A DNA stretch of 64,000 bases from NCBI GenBank assembly GCA_947632035.1, contig CANRNR010000009.1, positions 1 to 64,000 on the forward strand, in the 5' to 3' direction. Below the pieces are notes generated by a model. The model was given only the letters and a program-made list of their open reading frames with translations. It had not been told where the DNA came from and made no database searches. Shown piece after piece: positions 44,858 through 54,121 of this stretch. The position numbers and the translations under genes are program-made. Source of the DNA: an uncultured Clostridia bacterium. Lineage in GTDB: Bacteria; Bacillota; Clostridia; TANB77; CAG-508. Within the stretch, counting starts at the first letter, position 1, and each line of letters starts with the position of its first letter.

Positions 44858-47248
44858 CTAACGATTATTTCTACTAACTTCAGCATATTTCTTTAACTTT
44901 TCATAAGCTAGATAGTTTATAGTTCCAGCAGGAAAACGGCCATTAGCATCTCTTTTTCCAGCAGGAACACCAGTTAATAATTCGATTCCTTCTTCAATAG
45001 TAGAAATAGCATAAATATGGAAGTTTCCTTTTTTAACAGCATCAATAACTTCATCAGAAAGATTTAAGTTATGAACATTTTGCTTAGGAATAATAACACC
45101 ATGACTGCCATCTAAACCACGCATTTTGCATATTTGGAAAAAGCCTTCAATTTTATCGTTAACACCACCGATTGGTTGAATTTCGCCTTTTTGATTTACA
45201 GATCCAGTAACTGCAAGTGATTGATTGATAGGTATATTAGATAGGCTAGATAAAATAGCATATAATTCTGTACTAGAAGCACTATCTCCATCAACACCAT
45301 TATATAATTGTTCGAAACAAATACTAGCAGTAAGGGAAAGGGGAATGTCTTGTGCAAACATTTCACCTAAGTAACCACTTAGTATAAGAATACCTTTAGA
45401 GTGAGAAGAACCAGAGAGCTCAACTTCACGCTCAATATTTATAATTCCACTTTTACCAGTATAAGTATTTGCAGTAATTTTAACAGGTTTTCCAAATGAA
45501 AAATCACCAAGGCTCATAATAGTAAGACCATTAATCTGACCAGTTACAAAGCCAGAAGTATCAATAAGTAAAGTGTTATCTTTAATCATTTCAATATAAC
45601 GAGCATCATATTTTTTAACTCTATTTAATCGTTCTTTTAAAGCTTTATCAACATATTCAGCAGTTACTATTTTAGAATGTCCCATTTTAGCCCATGTAGC
45701 AGCTTCGCCAATTATTTGAGCTATATCATTAAAACGAGTAGAAAGTTTTTCTTGGTTATTTGCAAGTTTAGATGCGTATTCTATCATTTTAGCTACAGCT
45801 TCTTTATCTAAATGAGGAAGCTCCTCTTGTGTGCAGTAAGCAGATATAAACCTAGCTAATTTTTGCATATTTTCGTCTGTTAAAGGTGCATCATCTTCAA
45901 ATTCTACTTTTATTTTAAATAATTTTCTAAAATCATTATCCATTGCAAGTAAAGATTGATAAATGTTTTCTTCACCAATTATTATAACTTTTAAATCCAA
46001 AGGAATAGGTTCAGGCTTTAAAGAAATCATAACCATAGAAGAACGAGGGTCTGTTGTATTTTCAATTCCTAATTCCTTAGTTCTCAAAGCTTTTTTCAAA
46101 GCTTCATAGCATATACCATTTGTTAATAAATCTGTTGCTTGGAAGATAATATAACCACCATTTGCTTTATGAAGTAATCCAGGTTTTAACATTGTAAAAT
46201 CAGTTTTTAAAGCACCATAATAATTTTCATATTCTAGTTTTCCGAAAATATTATGATAAGAATAGTTAGAGTCCATAATAACAGGAGCACCTTCTAATTC
46301 ACTATTATCAACAAATAGATTAACACGATAATTAAGCCATGGCTGGAATAGTTCTGGCTTTGACTGAGCTTGAGGGTTATTTACTACATTTTTATCCTCT
46401 GAAATAAAGTGAGAAATGTTTTTTAAAATATCTTTTTTAATACTATCTAGGAAATGGTTTATTTTTTTATTTCTTTTATATTTAGATTTAATGTAATTTA
46501 TATGAGTATTTACTGTAAGTAAAGCAACATTTGATTGCCATTCTTCAATTTTTTTATTAGCTTCTCGATCAATAGCTTTAATTTCGCCAATGGCATCCAT
46601 AATGTGCTGTTGAACAATTACAGATTTTTCTTCATATTCTTTTTTTACATTTTCATCTAATTTGTTAAATTCTTCTTCTGGCAAAGTTTTGCCATCTAAT
46701 ACAGGCATCATATAAATACCAGTTTGAGATGCTTTAACTTGGAAACCATAAGTAGAAGATTTTTCATTTAATTTTTCTAATAAATTATTACGTTTATCTT
46801 CAAATTCTTGCTTGATATGAGCTCTTTCTTTTTCAAATTCTTCGTTATTAAAGGTAGATTTAATATCTATCTTAACATCATCTATAAAATGTTCCATCAT
46901 TTCTTGAAAAACTTTACCACCGCCACTAGGGAAAGATACAGCAACTGGCTCATTAGGATTATCAAAATTATAAATATAGCACCAGTCAGAAGGAACTTTT
47001 TTCTTTTTAGAAATTGTGTTTAAAAAGTTTTTAGTATACATTGTTTTACCAACGCCACTAGGACCTTCAATATATAAGTTATAACCTCTAACATCTACAT
47101 TTAAACCGAATTCTAAAGCTTTAATACCTCTATCTTGACCAATGCCTGTATCGATAGGGTCAAGCTCCTCGGTAGATTCAAAGTCAAAGTTATTTGGTGA
47201 GCATACCATCCTTAAATCTTTGTAACTAAGTTCATTTGTTTTCTTCAT
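44858..47248 (-). CDS. Lon-like ATP-dependent protease (YcbZ/LonB-type)
   Basis: A 796-residue AAA+ serine protease. The N-terminus has Walker A YIEGPSGVGKTMYTK near residues 58-72, which is atypical but usable. A long central helical region follows. The second AAA-like part has LLHKANGGYIIFQATDLLTN, and the C-terminal S16 protease has the Ser-Lys dyad: S in DGDSASSTELYAIL near 662 and K in IGGVNDKIEGF near 703. This matches the archaeal-LonB/YcbZ branch, not classical LonA. Likely role: turnover of misfolded or regulatory proteins. It reads away from the HEPN/MNT region. Confidence 0.9.
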   Translation of the reverse strand: MKKTNELSYKDLRMVCSPNNFDFESTEELDPIDTGIGQDRGIKALEFGLNVDVRGYNLYIEGPSGVGKTMYTKNFLNTISKKKKVPSDWCYIYNFDNPNEPVAVSFPSGGGKVFQEMMEHFIDDVKIDIKSTFNNEEFEKERAHIKQEFEDKRNNLLEKLNEKSSTYGFQVKASQTGIYMMPVLDGKTLPEEEFNKLDENVKKEYEEKSVIVQQHIMDAIGEIKAIDREANKKIEEWQSNVALLTVNTHINYIKSKYKRNKKINHFLDSIKKDILKNISHFISEDKNVVNNPQAQSKPELFQPWLNYRVNLFVDNSELEGAPVIMDSNYSYHNIFGKLEYENYYGALKTDFTMLKPGLLHKANGGYIIFQATDLLTNGICYEALKKALRTKELGIENTTDPRSSMVMISLKPEPIPLDLKVIIIGEENIYQSLLAMDNDFRKLFKIKVEFEDDAPLTDENMQKLARFISAYCTQEELPHLDKEAVAKMIEYASKLANNQEKLSTRFNDIAQIIGEAATWAKMGHSKIVTAEYVDKALKERLNRVKKYDARYIEMIKDNTLLIDTSGFVTGQINGLTIMSLGDFSFGKPVKITANTYTGKSGIINIEREVELSGSSHSKGILILSGYLGEMFAQDIPLSLTASICFEQLYNGVDGDSASSTELYAILSSLSNIPINQSLAVTGSVNQKGEIQPIGGVNDKIEGFFQICKMRGLDGSHGVIIPKQNVHNLNLSDEVIDAVKKGNFHIYAISTIEEGIELLTGVPAGKRDANGRFPAGTINYLAYEKLKKYAEVSRNNR

Positions 47249-47385
47249 TTTATTTTTCCTCCTTGTATCTATAAATGAGTAAATCTTTAGATTTCTACAT
47301 TTCTTTTCTTTAGATTTTTATACTATTTGATTATGTATAAGCTTTAATATATAAAGCAAAATAAATTATATCATATTTTAAATAC

Positions 47386-47911
47386 TCAAATTAGTAATGT
47401 CATAAGAATTGCATTATCAGTATTGTTATAATATTTTTTTCTTAATCCTACCTGAGTAAAATTATGTTTTTTATAAAGCCCGAATAGCAGGCAAGTTATT
47501 TTCATTTACTTCTAATGTGATAGATTTTGCATTTTTTTGTTTAGAAAAGGAAATAATATAATTTAAAAGTAAAGAGCCAATTCCGCAATTTCTTTTATCT
47601 TTTCTAACAACGATGTTTAAAATAGAAACTTCATCTAAAACAAGTATTATTCCAGTAAATCCAACTATTTCATCTTGCTCTTTAGCTACAAAATAATATG
47701 AATTTACATTTTGTTTATTTTCTAATTCCTGTTTAAGAATAGAAGCGGACCAAAAATCATCAAAATCTTCTGACAAACAATTTTCTATTTGCTTTAAATC
47801 ATCAAGCTCCATTTTAGAAATTTCTACATTAGTAATTTTAGTATTAAGAATTTTGGTTTTATTAATTTCTATATTAGAAGTTTCTGTATTAGAAATATCT
47901 ATATTTGGCAT
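47386..47911 (-). CDS. rimI: Ribosomal-protein-alanine N-acetyltransferase RimI, needs +1 recoding at CGGG
   Basis: A GNAT acetyltransferase acting on the S18 N-terminus. It starts at ATG 47911 (MPNIDISN) after AAAGGA. Codon 144 is CGG (47482-47480), and the zero frame stops three codons on. Reading CGGG as glycine gives NENNLPAIG-LYKKHNFTQVGLRKKYY, the standard end of RimI (A-x-x-L-Y-x-K-x-x-F and YY). The result is 174 residues. The acetyl-CoA motif is RKDKRNCGIGSLLL near 110-123. The first 40 residues are an extra low-complexity stretch of repeated N, I, T and S. It is the third gene of a tsaE-tsaB-rimI unit. Confidence 0.88.
47479..47482 (-). other. Quadruplet CGGG recoding site in rimI
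   Basis: Minus strand: preceding codon ATT (Ile), then CGGG read as Gly, then CTT TAT. Zero-frame reading is CGG GCT TTA TAA. Confidence 0.85.
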
Positions 47912-47931
47912 ATGTAATCCTTTCAAGTAAT

Positions 47932-48745
47932 TTATTTATTACAATCTAATGCAAGTTCAGCTTGAGATTTCCTTAAATAAAGGGGAGAAAGTATAGTAGA
48001 ATCTCCAAAATCTCCATTTTTATACTTATTATAGCCAACTTTTGCAATAGTTATACTAGAACAAACTGCCTTGTCATTTGAAGCTATTATGTTTTTACAA
48101 CCATTGATGTTTAAATCTTTTAGTAAATTTTCATACAAATTTGCAGCATCTCCAACAAAATAAATAGGGTAGTTTATTAAATTGTTATTTTCATCTGTTG
48201 AAATATTAGATGTTTTGCAAGTATTAGAAGTAGAGGATACATCACAAAAACTGTTTTTTATAAATGTAACTAAGCTGTCAGCTGTTAAATTACCATTGCT
48301 ATCTTTTAAATCTAAAAATGCATAATTACTTTTAATAGTTTGCAAAGTTCCATCTTTATATGAAATATTAAAAAATCCTGCATAAACATTATCATGCTTT
48401 GCGTCTATAAGAGAGCAAATATAACCTTCTTTTTGAATATTATGTGCTAAACATTCTAAAGAAGAAACACCGTACTGCAGGAATATGCTTGCTATCAATA
48501 AAAGCTTTGGCTGTTGCAATTCCAATACGAACACCAGTAAAAGAGCCTGGACCTAAGCCACAAGCTATTAAATTTATATCATCTAAAGTAAGATGAGCCT
48601 TTTTAAAAGCCTCATCAATCATAGGCATCAGTTTTTGTGAATGAGTTTTCTCATCACAATTATTTAATTCAATTAAAATATTTTCATCTTCTAATATTGA
48701 TACTGAAGCGGTTGAAGATGAAGTATCAATTGACAAAATTTTCAT
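47932..48745 (-). CDS. tsaB: tRNA threonylcarbamoyladenosine protein TsaB, needs +1 recoding at CGGT
   Basis: The TsaD partner that scaffolds the t6A complex. The first 91 residues (MKILSIDTSSSTASVSILED, GLGPGSFTGVRIGIATAKAF) are a clear TsaB N-domain. Codon 92 is CGG (48472-48470). Reading CGGT as glycine gives IPAVG-VSSLECLAHNIQKEG and restores a 270-residue protein with the conserved LIDAKHDNVYAGFF. Without recoding the zero frame ends after ten more codons. It lies 64 bases after tsaE and 20 before rimI. tsaD is at 4711-5715. Confidence 0.93.
48469..48472 (-). other. Quadruplet CGGT recoding site in tsaB
   Basis: Minus strand: preceding codon GTA (Val), then CGGT read as Gly, then GTT TCT. 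The next residues VSSLE are conserved. Confidence 0.88.
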
Positions 48746-48809
48746 GTTAAGGAATCCTTTCAGTTTTGGATTTTTTTTATTTAATGTTATAAAACGTATA
48801 ATTTACTAA

Positions 48810-49253
48810 TTAAAATTCCAAAGCACAATTTCCAAAAGTTTCAATAGTTAATTTTCTATAATTTTCATCATTATCGTCTTTACTAAATGTAACTTTAATA
48901 TAGTTAGGTGGCAAAATTTCTTCAATCATTTCGCCCCATTCAATTAGGCAAATACCATTTTCAAAATATTCTTCTCCACCCATTGCATAAAACTCATCTA
49001 TATCAGCTAAACGATAAACATCAAAGTGATAAATAGGAAAATCAGGTGTTATATATTCATTAACAATAGTGAAAGTAGGGCTAGAAATTTCTTCTTCTAA
49101 ACCAAAATGTTTTAAAACGCCTTGAACAAATTTGGTTTTTCCACTACCAAGTTCACCAGATAAAACAATTATGTCTTTTGGCTTTAACTTTTCTGCTAAT
49201 TTACTTGCAAAATCAATTGTGTCTTGTTCACTTTTAGAAATAAATTGATACAT
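48810..49253 (-). CDS. tsaE: tRNA threonylcarbamoyladenosine protein TsaE
   Basis: The ATPase of the t6A complex. The 147 residues show Walker A LSGELGSGKTKFVQG near 33-47, SSPTFTIVNEY near 58-68 and YHFDVYRLADIDEFY near 75-89, ending near WGEMIEEILPPNYIKV. It is first in the minus-strand unit tsaE-tsaB-rimI, the usual Firmicutes order. GGAAGG precedes ATG 49253. It has no CGG codon. Confidence 0.95.
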   Translation of the reverse strand: MYQFISKSEQDTIDFASKLAEKLKPKDIIVLSGELGSGKTKFVQGVLKHFGLEEEISSPTFTIVNEYITPDFPIYHFDVYRLADIDEFYAMGGEEYFENGICLIEWGEMIEEILPPNYIKVTFSKDDNDENYRKLTIETFGNCALEF

Positions 49254-49400
49254 ATTTTTCCTTCCATCTTATAAAATCCTAAGAATATTTTATATTAAGT
49301 TATATATTTTGTAAAGAAAAAATGTAAAGAAAAATAGAAAATTGACAATATTTAAAAATAAAAATTAATGCTACTAAAAAATAGAGAGAATAAAAGGATA

Positions 49401-49436
49401 AAACCCACTAATAAATCTAATTCTATTAGTGGGTTT
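49401..49436. terminator. Terminator after the coat-protein genes
   Basis: AAACCCACTAATA / TATTAGTGGGTTT with a 10-base loop. T-rich on the minus strand. The nearby 49470-49520 stretch has repeated ATAGTACATATTA blocks of unclear meaning. Confidence 0.65.
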
Positions 49437-49530
49437 ATAATAATTAAATCAATAGTAACTATATAATATTAATTATAGTACATATTAAATAATATATAGT
49501 ACATATTATTTAATATTTATTAATATTTAA

Positions 49531-49776
49531 CTACTGATTAGCAAATTTTTGCTCTAACTGATTAATTTTTTGTTGTTCTGCAGTTTCAGTTTTATACCAT
49601 CCTTTTTCAGCCATTAAGTTGTAAATTTTGTTTTGAATATCAAGAGAAGTATTTAAAGCATCTTTAAAGGCAGTATGAACTTCTGCAGTAGTAGATTCGA
49701 TTGAACCATGAAGATATAAATCACAAACTCCTTTTATCATAAGAAGCTCTTTTTCCATAATATCTTTATCTTCCAT
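49531..49776 (-). CDS. CotF-family spore coat protein
   Basis: An 81-residue helical protein with the coat F domain plan (DKDIMEKELLMIKGVCDLYLHG, AFKDALNTSLDIQNKIYNLM, AEKGWYKTE). The family is made in the mother cell and incorporated in the spore coat. It lies next to a second short CotF-like gene. ACGGATTTTG precedes, with GAAAGGA as a likely binding site. Consistent with sigK at 33858-34559. Confidence 0.8.
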   Translation of the reverse strand: MEDKDIMEKELLMIKGVCDLYLHGSIESTTAEVHTAFKDALNTSLDIQNKIYNLMAEKGWYKTETAEQQKINQLEQKFANQ

Positions 49777-49863
49777 ACAAAATCCGTCCTTTCTTAATTT
49801 AATAAAATTATAAATGTCTTATCTTAATAAATGATACATGTTAAAATTAGCGTAATTATGTTG

Positions 49864-50037
49864 TTATAATAAGTTTAAAAAACTGTTTAATAATTCATTA
49901 TGTTTTTGTTCTAATTGTGCTACATAACTTGCTAAAGTTACATCTTTTAATTGTGTAGAAGCTGTTTGGCAAGATGTTTTCATAAAAGTTTCATGTCCTA
50001 AAGCATCTTCAACATATAAAAGTTCTTTACTAGTCAT
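49864..50037 (-). CDS. Short CotF-like spore coat protein
   Basis: A 57-residue protein starting MTSKELLYVEDALGHETFMK, the typical N-terminus of small clostridial coat proteins, followed by a helix (LKDVTLASYVAQLEQKHNEL). It starts at ATG 50037 after GGTGGTGAT. It probably forms a coat pair with the 81-residue protein 87 bases downstream. The short length is normal for this group. Confidence 0.75.
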   Translation of the reverse strand: MTSKELLYVEDALGHETFMKTSCQTASTQLKDVTLASYVAQLEQKHNELLNSFLNLL

Positions 50038-50166
50038 AAATATCACCACCTAAGAAAAGTATTTCCATAATAGATAAATTTATACATAAATAAAATAACA
50101 AAAAACTTGCAACGAAGGGTATTTAATGATAAAATTAAACAGGATACTTAAATTAAAGGAAGTAAA

Positions 50167-51300
50167 ATGAAAAATTTTGTTTTAAATTGTATATTATATA
50201 TATCAAAGAATATATTAAAATTTATATATTTCTTTATAAAGATTTTTCCTACAAAGAAAAATAAAATCACAATGCTGAGCAGGCAGGCTAATACTATAAG
50301 TCTTGATTTTCGACTTATAAAAGAAAAATTGGAAGAAAAAGATGAAAACATATCAATTGTTGTACTGTGTAAAAAAATACCAAAAGGACTTTTAAAAAAG
50401 TTTGGTTATTGTTTTTATATGCTAAAAACGTTATATCATATAGCTACATCCTCAATATGTATAATAGATGGATACAATATACAAATTAGTGCACTTAAAC
50501 ATAAGAAAGAACTAAAGATAATTCAAATATGGCATTCTATGGGTGCAATTAAGAAATTTGGATACCAAATTTTAAATAAGAATGAAGGAAGTAATTATAA
50601 TACTGCAAAAATAATGCAAATGCATAAAAATTATACTAATGTAATTTGCACAAGTAATGCAACTAAGGAGTTTTATTCAGAAGCATTTGAAATAGAAAAA
50701 GATAAAATATTGACATTGGGTATGCCTAGAATTGATTATTTATTAGGAAAAGATATAGAAAAAAAGCAAGAAGAATTGTATAACCAATATCCAGATTTAA
50801 AAGAAAAGTGTAAAATATTATATGTTCCAACATTTAGAAAAGGCACAAAAATTCCATATGAAGAAATAATAAAAGAGTTTAGTAATAATGATAAATATAA
50901 ATTGATTATTAGACCACATCCATTAGACAAGGAAGCAGTAGACAGCAAATACTTAATAGATTCTAAATATGAAACACAAGATTTAATAAAAATAGCAGAT
51001 TATGTTATAACAGATTATTCTGCAGTTGCATTTGAAGCGGCAGTATTAGAAAAGAAGTTATTCTTTTATCTATATGATATAAAAGAATATAATGAAAATA
51101 GAGGACTTAATATAAATTTAAAAGAAGAAATGCTACAAAGTACTTTTTCAGAAATTAAAGATATCAAATATGCTATTGAAAATAATGATTACGAATATGA
51201 AGATATGAAAAATTTTAAAGAAAAATATGTAGAAACAGCAGATACAAATAATACAGAAAGAATTACTAATTATGTGTTAGGCTTAATTAAAAACAAATAA
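50167..51300 (+). CDS. CDP-glycerol glycerophosphotransferase family protein
   Basis: A 377-residue TagB/TagF-like enzyme that adds glycerol phosphate from CDP-glycerol to wall teichoic acid. The conserved blocks are IQIWHSMGAIKKFGY near 118-132, VICTSNATKEFYSEAF near 158-173, GMPRIDYLL near 184-192, LYVPTFRKGTKIP near 218-230, RPHPLD near 256-261 and DYVITDYSAVAFEAAV near 276-291. The N-terminus is basic and hydrophobic, fitting membrane association. AAGGAAG precedes ATG 50167. It is the first gene of the teichoic acid cluster. Confidence 0.88.
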   Translation: MKNFVLNCILYISKNILKFIYFFIKIFPTKKNKITMLSRQANTISLDFRLIKEKLEEKDENISIVVLCKKIPKGLLKKFGYCFYMLKTLYHIATSSICIIDGYNIQISALKHKKELKIIQIWHSMGAIKKFGYQILNKNEGSNYNTAKIMQMHKNYTNVICTSNATKEFYSEAFEIEKDKILTLGMPRIDYLLGKDIEKKQEELYNQYPDLKEKCKILYVPTFRKGTKIPYEEIIKEFSNNDKYKLIIRPHPLDKEAVDSKYLIDSKYETQDLIKIADYVITDYSAVAFEAAVLEKKLFFYLYDIKEYNENRGLNINLKEEMLQSTFSEIKDIKYAIENNDYEYEDMKNFKEKYVETADTNNTERITNYVLGLIKNK

Positions 51301-51380
51301 AAACATATATAATAAAATATATAAATTAATCGCAGTATTCAAAATAACTTTTTCAAAAATAAGCGGAGAATGGAGAATAA

Positions 51381-52628
51381 ATGAAGAAAGAAATAAAAAC
51401 AAAAATAGTTGAGATATCAAAGGAGAATGTGTTTTTTAGAAAAATATTAAGATATTTATTACATATATATAGACACATAAGATTCAAATTAAGAGGAATA
51501 GGTAAAAAAGTAGATAATCATCTAATTATATTTCATACTTTTAATGGAAAAGCATATTCAGATACTCCTAAGGCTATATATAAATATATGCAGGAGCATA
51601 ATGAATATGATGATTATAAATATATTTGGGCATTTAAAAATCCTGAAAAGTATAAGTATTTAGAGAATAATAAAAATACTAAGGTAGTTAAAAGCAATTC
51701 AAAGGAATTTGAAGAGTGTTTACAAAAAGCAAAATATTGGATTTTTAATTATAGAGCAGGAGATCACCAATATCCAAAGAAAAATCAAGTTTTTGTACAA
51801 TGCTGGCATGGAACACCTTTAAAAAAATTAGGTTATGATTTAAAAGGAACGCATAATGCAATGAATTCTGAAGAAGAAATTCATAAGAAATATAAAGTTG
51901 ATGCAAAGAAATTTAAATATATAATATCTCCATCAAAGTTTGCAAGTGAAAAATTTATATCTGCATGGAATTTAGAAAAAACTAATATGACAGATAAAGT
52001 ATTAGAAAAAGGATATCCACGAAACGATTTCCTATATAATTTTAAAGAAGAAGATGTTAAAAGAATTAAGCAAGAATTGAATATACCAGATGATAAAAAA
52101 GTAATTTTATATGCACCTACTTGGAGAGATGATCAGCATCAAGCTGGAGTAGGATATACATATAAAACAGAAGTAGATTTTGATATGTTACAAAAGAATT
52201 TAGAGAAAGATTATGTTTTGTTATTTAGAGCACATTATTTAGTAGCTAATTCTTTTGAGTTTGACAAGTATAAAGGCTTCATATATAATGTTTCAGAAGT
52301 AGATGATATAAATGAGTTATATATAATTAGCGATATACTAGTTACAGATTATTCAAGTGTATTTTTCGATTATGCTAATTTAAAAAGACCAATGTTATTT
52401 TATATGTATGACTTTGACAAATATAAAGATGATTTAAGAGGATTTTACATAGACTTAGAGGAGTTACCTGGAAAAATAACAAAAACAGAAGCGGAATTAA
52501 TTGAAGCTATAAAGGAAACAAATAATTTTGAGTATAATGATAAATACAAAAAGTTTAATGAAAAATATAACTACTTAGATGATGGACAAGCTACTAAAAG
52601 GGTAGTAGAGGAAATAATTAAATTATAA
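51381..52628 (+). CDS. CDP-glycerol glycerophosphotransferase (TagF-like)
   Basis: A second enzyme of the same family, 415 residues. It has VQCWHGTPLKKLGYDLKG near 137-154, ISPSKFASEKFISAW, GYPRNDFLY near 215-223, LYAPTWRDDQ near 247-256, FRAHY and DILVTDYSSVFFDYA near 320-334. The WHGTP and APTWR blocks are the TagF polymerase signature, so this copy is the likelier polymerase and the upstream one the primer enzyme. AGCGGAGAATGGAG precedes ATG 51381. Confidence 0.9.
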   Translation: MKKEIKTKIVEISKENVFFRKILRYLLHIYRHIRFKLRGIGKKVDNHLIIFHTFNGKAYSDTPKAIYKYMQEHNEYDDYKYIWAFKNPEKYKYLENNKNTKVVKSNSKEFEECLQKAKYWIFNYRAGDHQYPKKNQVFVQCWHGTPLKKLGYDLKGTHNAMNSEEEIHKKYKVDAKKFKYIISPSKFASEKFISAWNLEKTNMTDKVLEKGYPRNDFLYNFKEEDVKRIKQELNIPDDKKVILYAPTWRDDQHQAGVGYTYKTEVDFDMLQKNLEKDYVLLFRAHYLVANSFEFDKYKGFIYNVSEVDDINELYIISDILVTDYSSVFFDYANLKRPMLFYMYDFDKYKDDLRGFYIDLEELPGKITKTEAELIEAIKETNNFEYNDKYKKFNEKYNYLDDGQATKRVVEEIIKL

Positions 52629-52689
52629 ACGATTACAGTATAGAAATAAGAAGATTTAAAATAAAAATATTAAAAAGAGGAGGAAAAGT

Positions 52690-52728
52690 ATGATACATTT
52701 TAAATATATCATACAAAAAATAATATGA
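52690..52728 (+). CDS. 12-codon leader ORF coupled to tagD
   Basis: ATG 52690 follows AGGAGG and encodes MIHFKYIIQKII. Its TGA overlaps the tagD start as ATGA (52725-52728). tagD itself has no other binding site nearby, so ribosomes probably reach it through this leader. A TATGATA / TATCATA pairing (52689-52712) lies inside it. Confidence 0.5.
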   Translation: MIHFKYIIQKII

Positions 52729-53180
52729 AGAGAGTTTTAACATATGGAACTTATGATTTATTACACTATGGACATATTAGATTATTACAAAGAGCAAAAG
52801 CATTAGGAGATTATTTAATTGTTGCACTTTCAACAGATGAGTTTAATGAAATAAAAGGAAAAAAAGCTTATCATAATTATGAAACACGTAAAAAAATGTT
52901 AGAAGCAATTAGATATGTAGATTTAGTTATTCCAGAAGAAAAATGGGAACAAAAAATAGCTGATGTTCAAAAATATGATGTAGATATAGTTGTAATGGGA
53001 AGCGATTGGGCTGGAAGCGATAAATTTGATTATTTAAAGGATTACTGCGAAGTAGTTTATTTGGACAGAACAGAGGGAATATCAACTACTAAAATAAAAA
53101 GAGAACTTGGATTACAAGAACCTAGAAATGGGTTAGACCAATTACCTACAACAAAACAAGAAAGACAAAACAATAATTAA
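52725..53180 (+). CDS. tagD: Glycerol-3-phosphate cytidylyltransferase
   Basis: Makes CDP-glycerol, the donor for the two transferases upstream. The 151 residues carry GTYDLLHYGHIRLL (the HxGH-type nucleotidyltransferase motif near residues 7-20), VIPEEKWEQKIADVQKY near 60-80, MGSDWAG near 90-96 and RTEGISTTKIK near 111-121 (the RTxGISTT signature). A short extra tail follows. It starts at ATG 52725 by ATGA coupling to the leader ORF. Confidence 0.96.
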   Translation: MKRVLTYGTYDLLHYGHIRLLQRAKALGDYLIVALSTDEFNEIKGKKAYHNYETRKKMLEAIRYVDLVIPEEKWEQKIADVQKYDVDIVVMGSDWAGSDKFDYLKDYCEVVYLDRTEGISTTKIKRELGLQEPRNGLDQLPTTKQERQNNN

Positions 53181-53296
53181 AAAATAAAGACAAAAAAATA
53201 ATTAAAAAACAAGAAAAACAAAGTAATAATTAAGAAATAAGAAAGAAAAATTATTAATCAGCAATTTTACATGAAACAAAATAGGGGGACGTAAAG

Positions 53297-54109
53297 GTGA
53301 TAAAAGCTTTTAAAGAAATAATAAAAGACCATATATCATATATTCATCAAATTTTTAAGTTAGCAAAAGCGGATTTAGTAAAAACATATAGAGGAGCTGC
53401 GCTTGGATGGGCATGGGCAGTTATTAAGCCTGCAGTTACAATTTTTGTTTATTGGTTTGCATTTACTGTAGGTTTAAGAGCAGGAAAGGATGTAAACGAC
53501 TATCCCTTCTTTTTATGGCTTATTGCAGGAGTAATGCCATGGTTTTATATGAGTGATATGCTAACTTCAGGAACTGATACTATTAGAAAATATAGTTATT
53601 TAGTAACAAAAATGAAGTTTCCTATTTCTACAATTCCAACTTTCGTTAGTATATCAAAACTTATAATTCATTTAATTTTAATGGTAATTGTTATACTTAT
53701 TTTTGTTTTTATGGGATATATACCAACAATATATATAATTCAAATGCCATTTTATATGTTACTCATGTTTGTTTTCTTTACAATTTGGAGTTTATTTGCT
53801 TCATTATTATCTACTATGAGCAAAGACTTTTCAAATTTAGTAAAGTCAATGGTCACAGCTGTATTTTGGCTATCTGGAATCTTGTGGAATCCAGATACAA
53901 TAAATATTGTATGGCTTAAAAAGTTGCTAGCATTAAATCCAGTTACATATTTAACAACAGGATTTAGAAATTGCCTAATTAATAATGTTTGGTTTTGGGA
54001 ACAACCTAAAAGGCTACTATACTTTATAGTCATTACAATTATTATGCTTGTACTTGCAGTTTGGACATATAAAAAATTAAGAAAAGAAGTTCCTGATGTA
54101 TTAAATTAA
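53297..54109 (+). CDS. tagG: Teichoic acid ABC transporter permease TagG
   Basis: A 270-residue type-5 (ABC-2) permease with six membrane segments (VTIFVYWFAFTVGL, YPFFLWLIAGVMPWFYMSD, LIIHLILMVIVILIFVF and others). It exports teichoic acid polymer, or a lipid-linked polymer, with the TagH ATPase encoded 12 bases downstream. The GAALGWAWAVIKPAV motif near residues 33-47 is the ABC-2 signature. GTG 53297 (or a nearby GTG) follows GGGGGACG. It forms a unit with tagH. Confidence 0.9.
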   Translation: MIKAFKEIIKDHISYIHQIFKLAKADLVKTYRGAALGWAWAVIKPAVTIFVYWFAFTVGLRAGKDVNDYPFFLWLIAGVMPWFYMSDMLTSGTDTIRKYSYLVTKMKFPISTIPTFVSISKLIIHLILMVIVILIFVFMGYIPTIYIIQMPFYMLLMFVFFTIWSLFASLLSTMSKDFSNLVKSMVTAVFWLSGILWNPDTINIVWLKKLLALNPVTYLTTGFRNCLINNVWFWEQPKRLLYFIVITIIMLVLAVWTYKKLRKEVPDVLN

Positions 54110-54121
54110 AGGAGAATAGAA

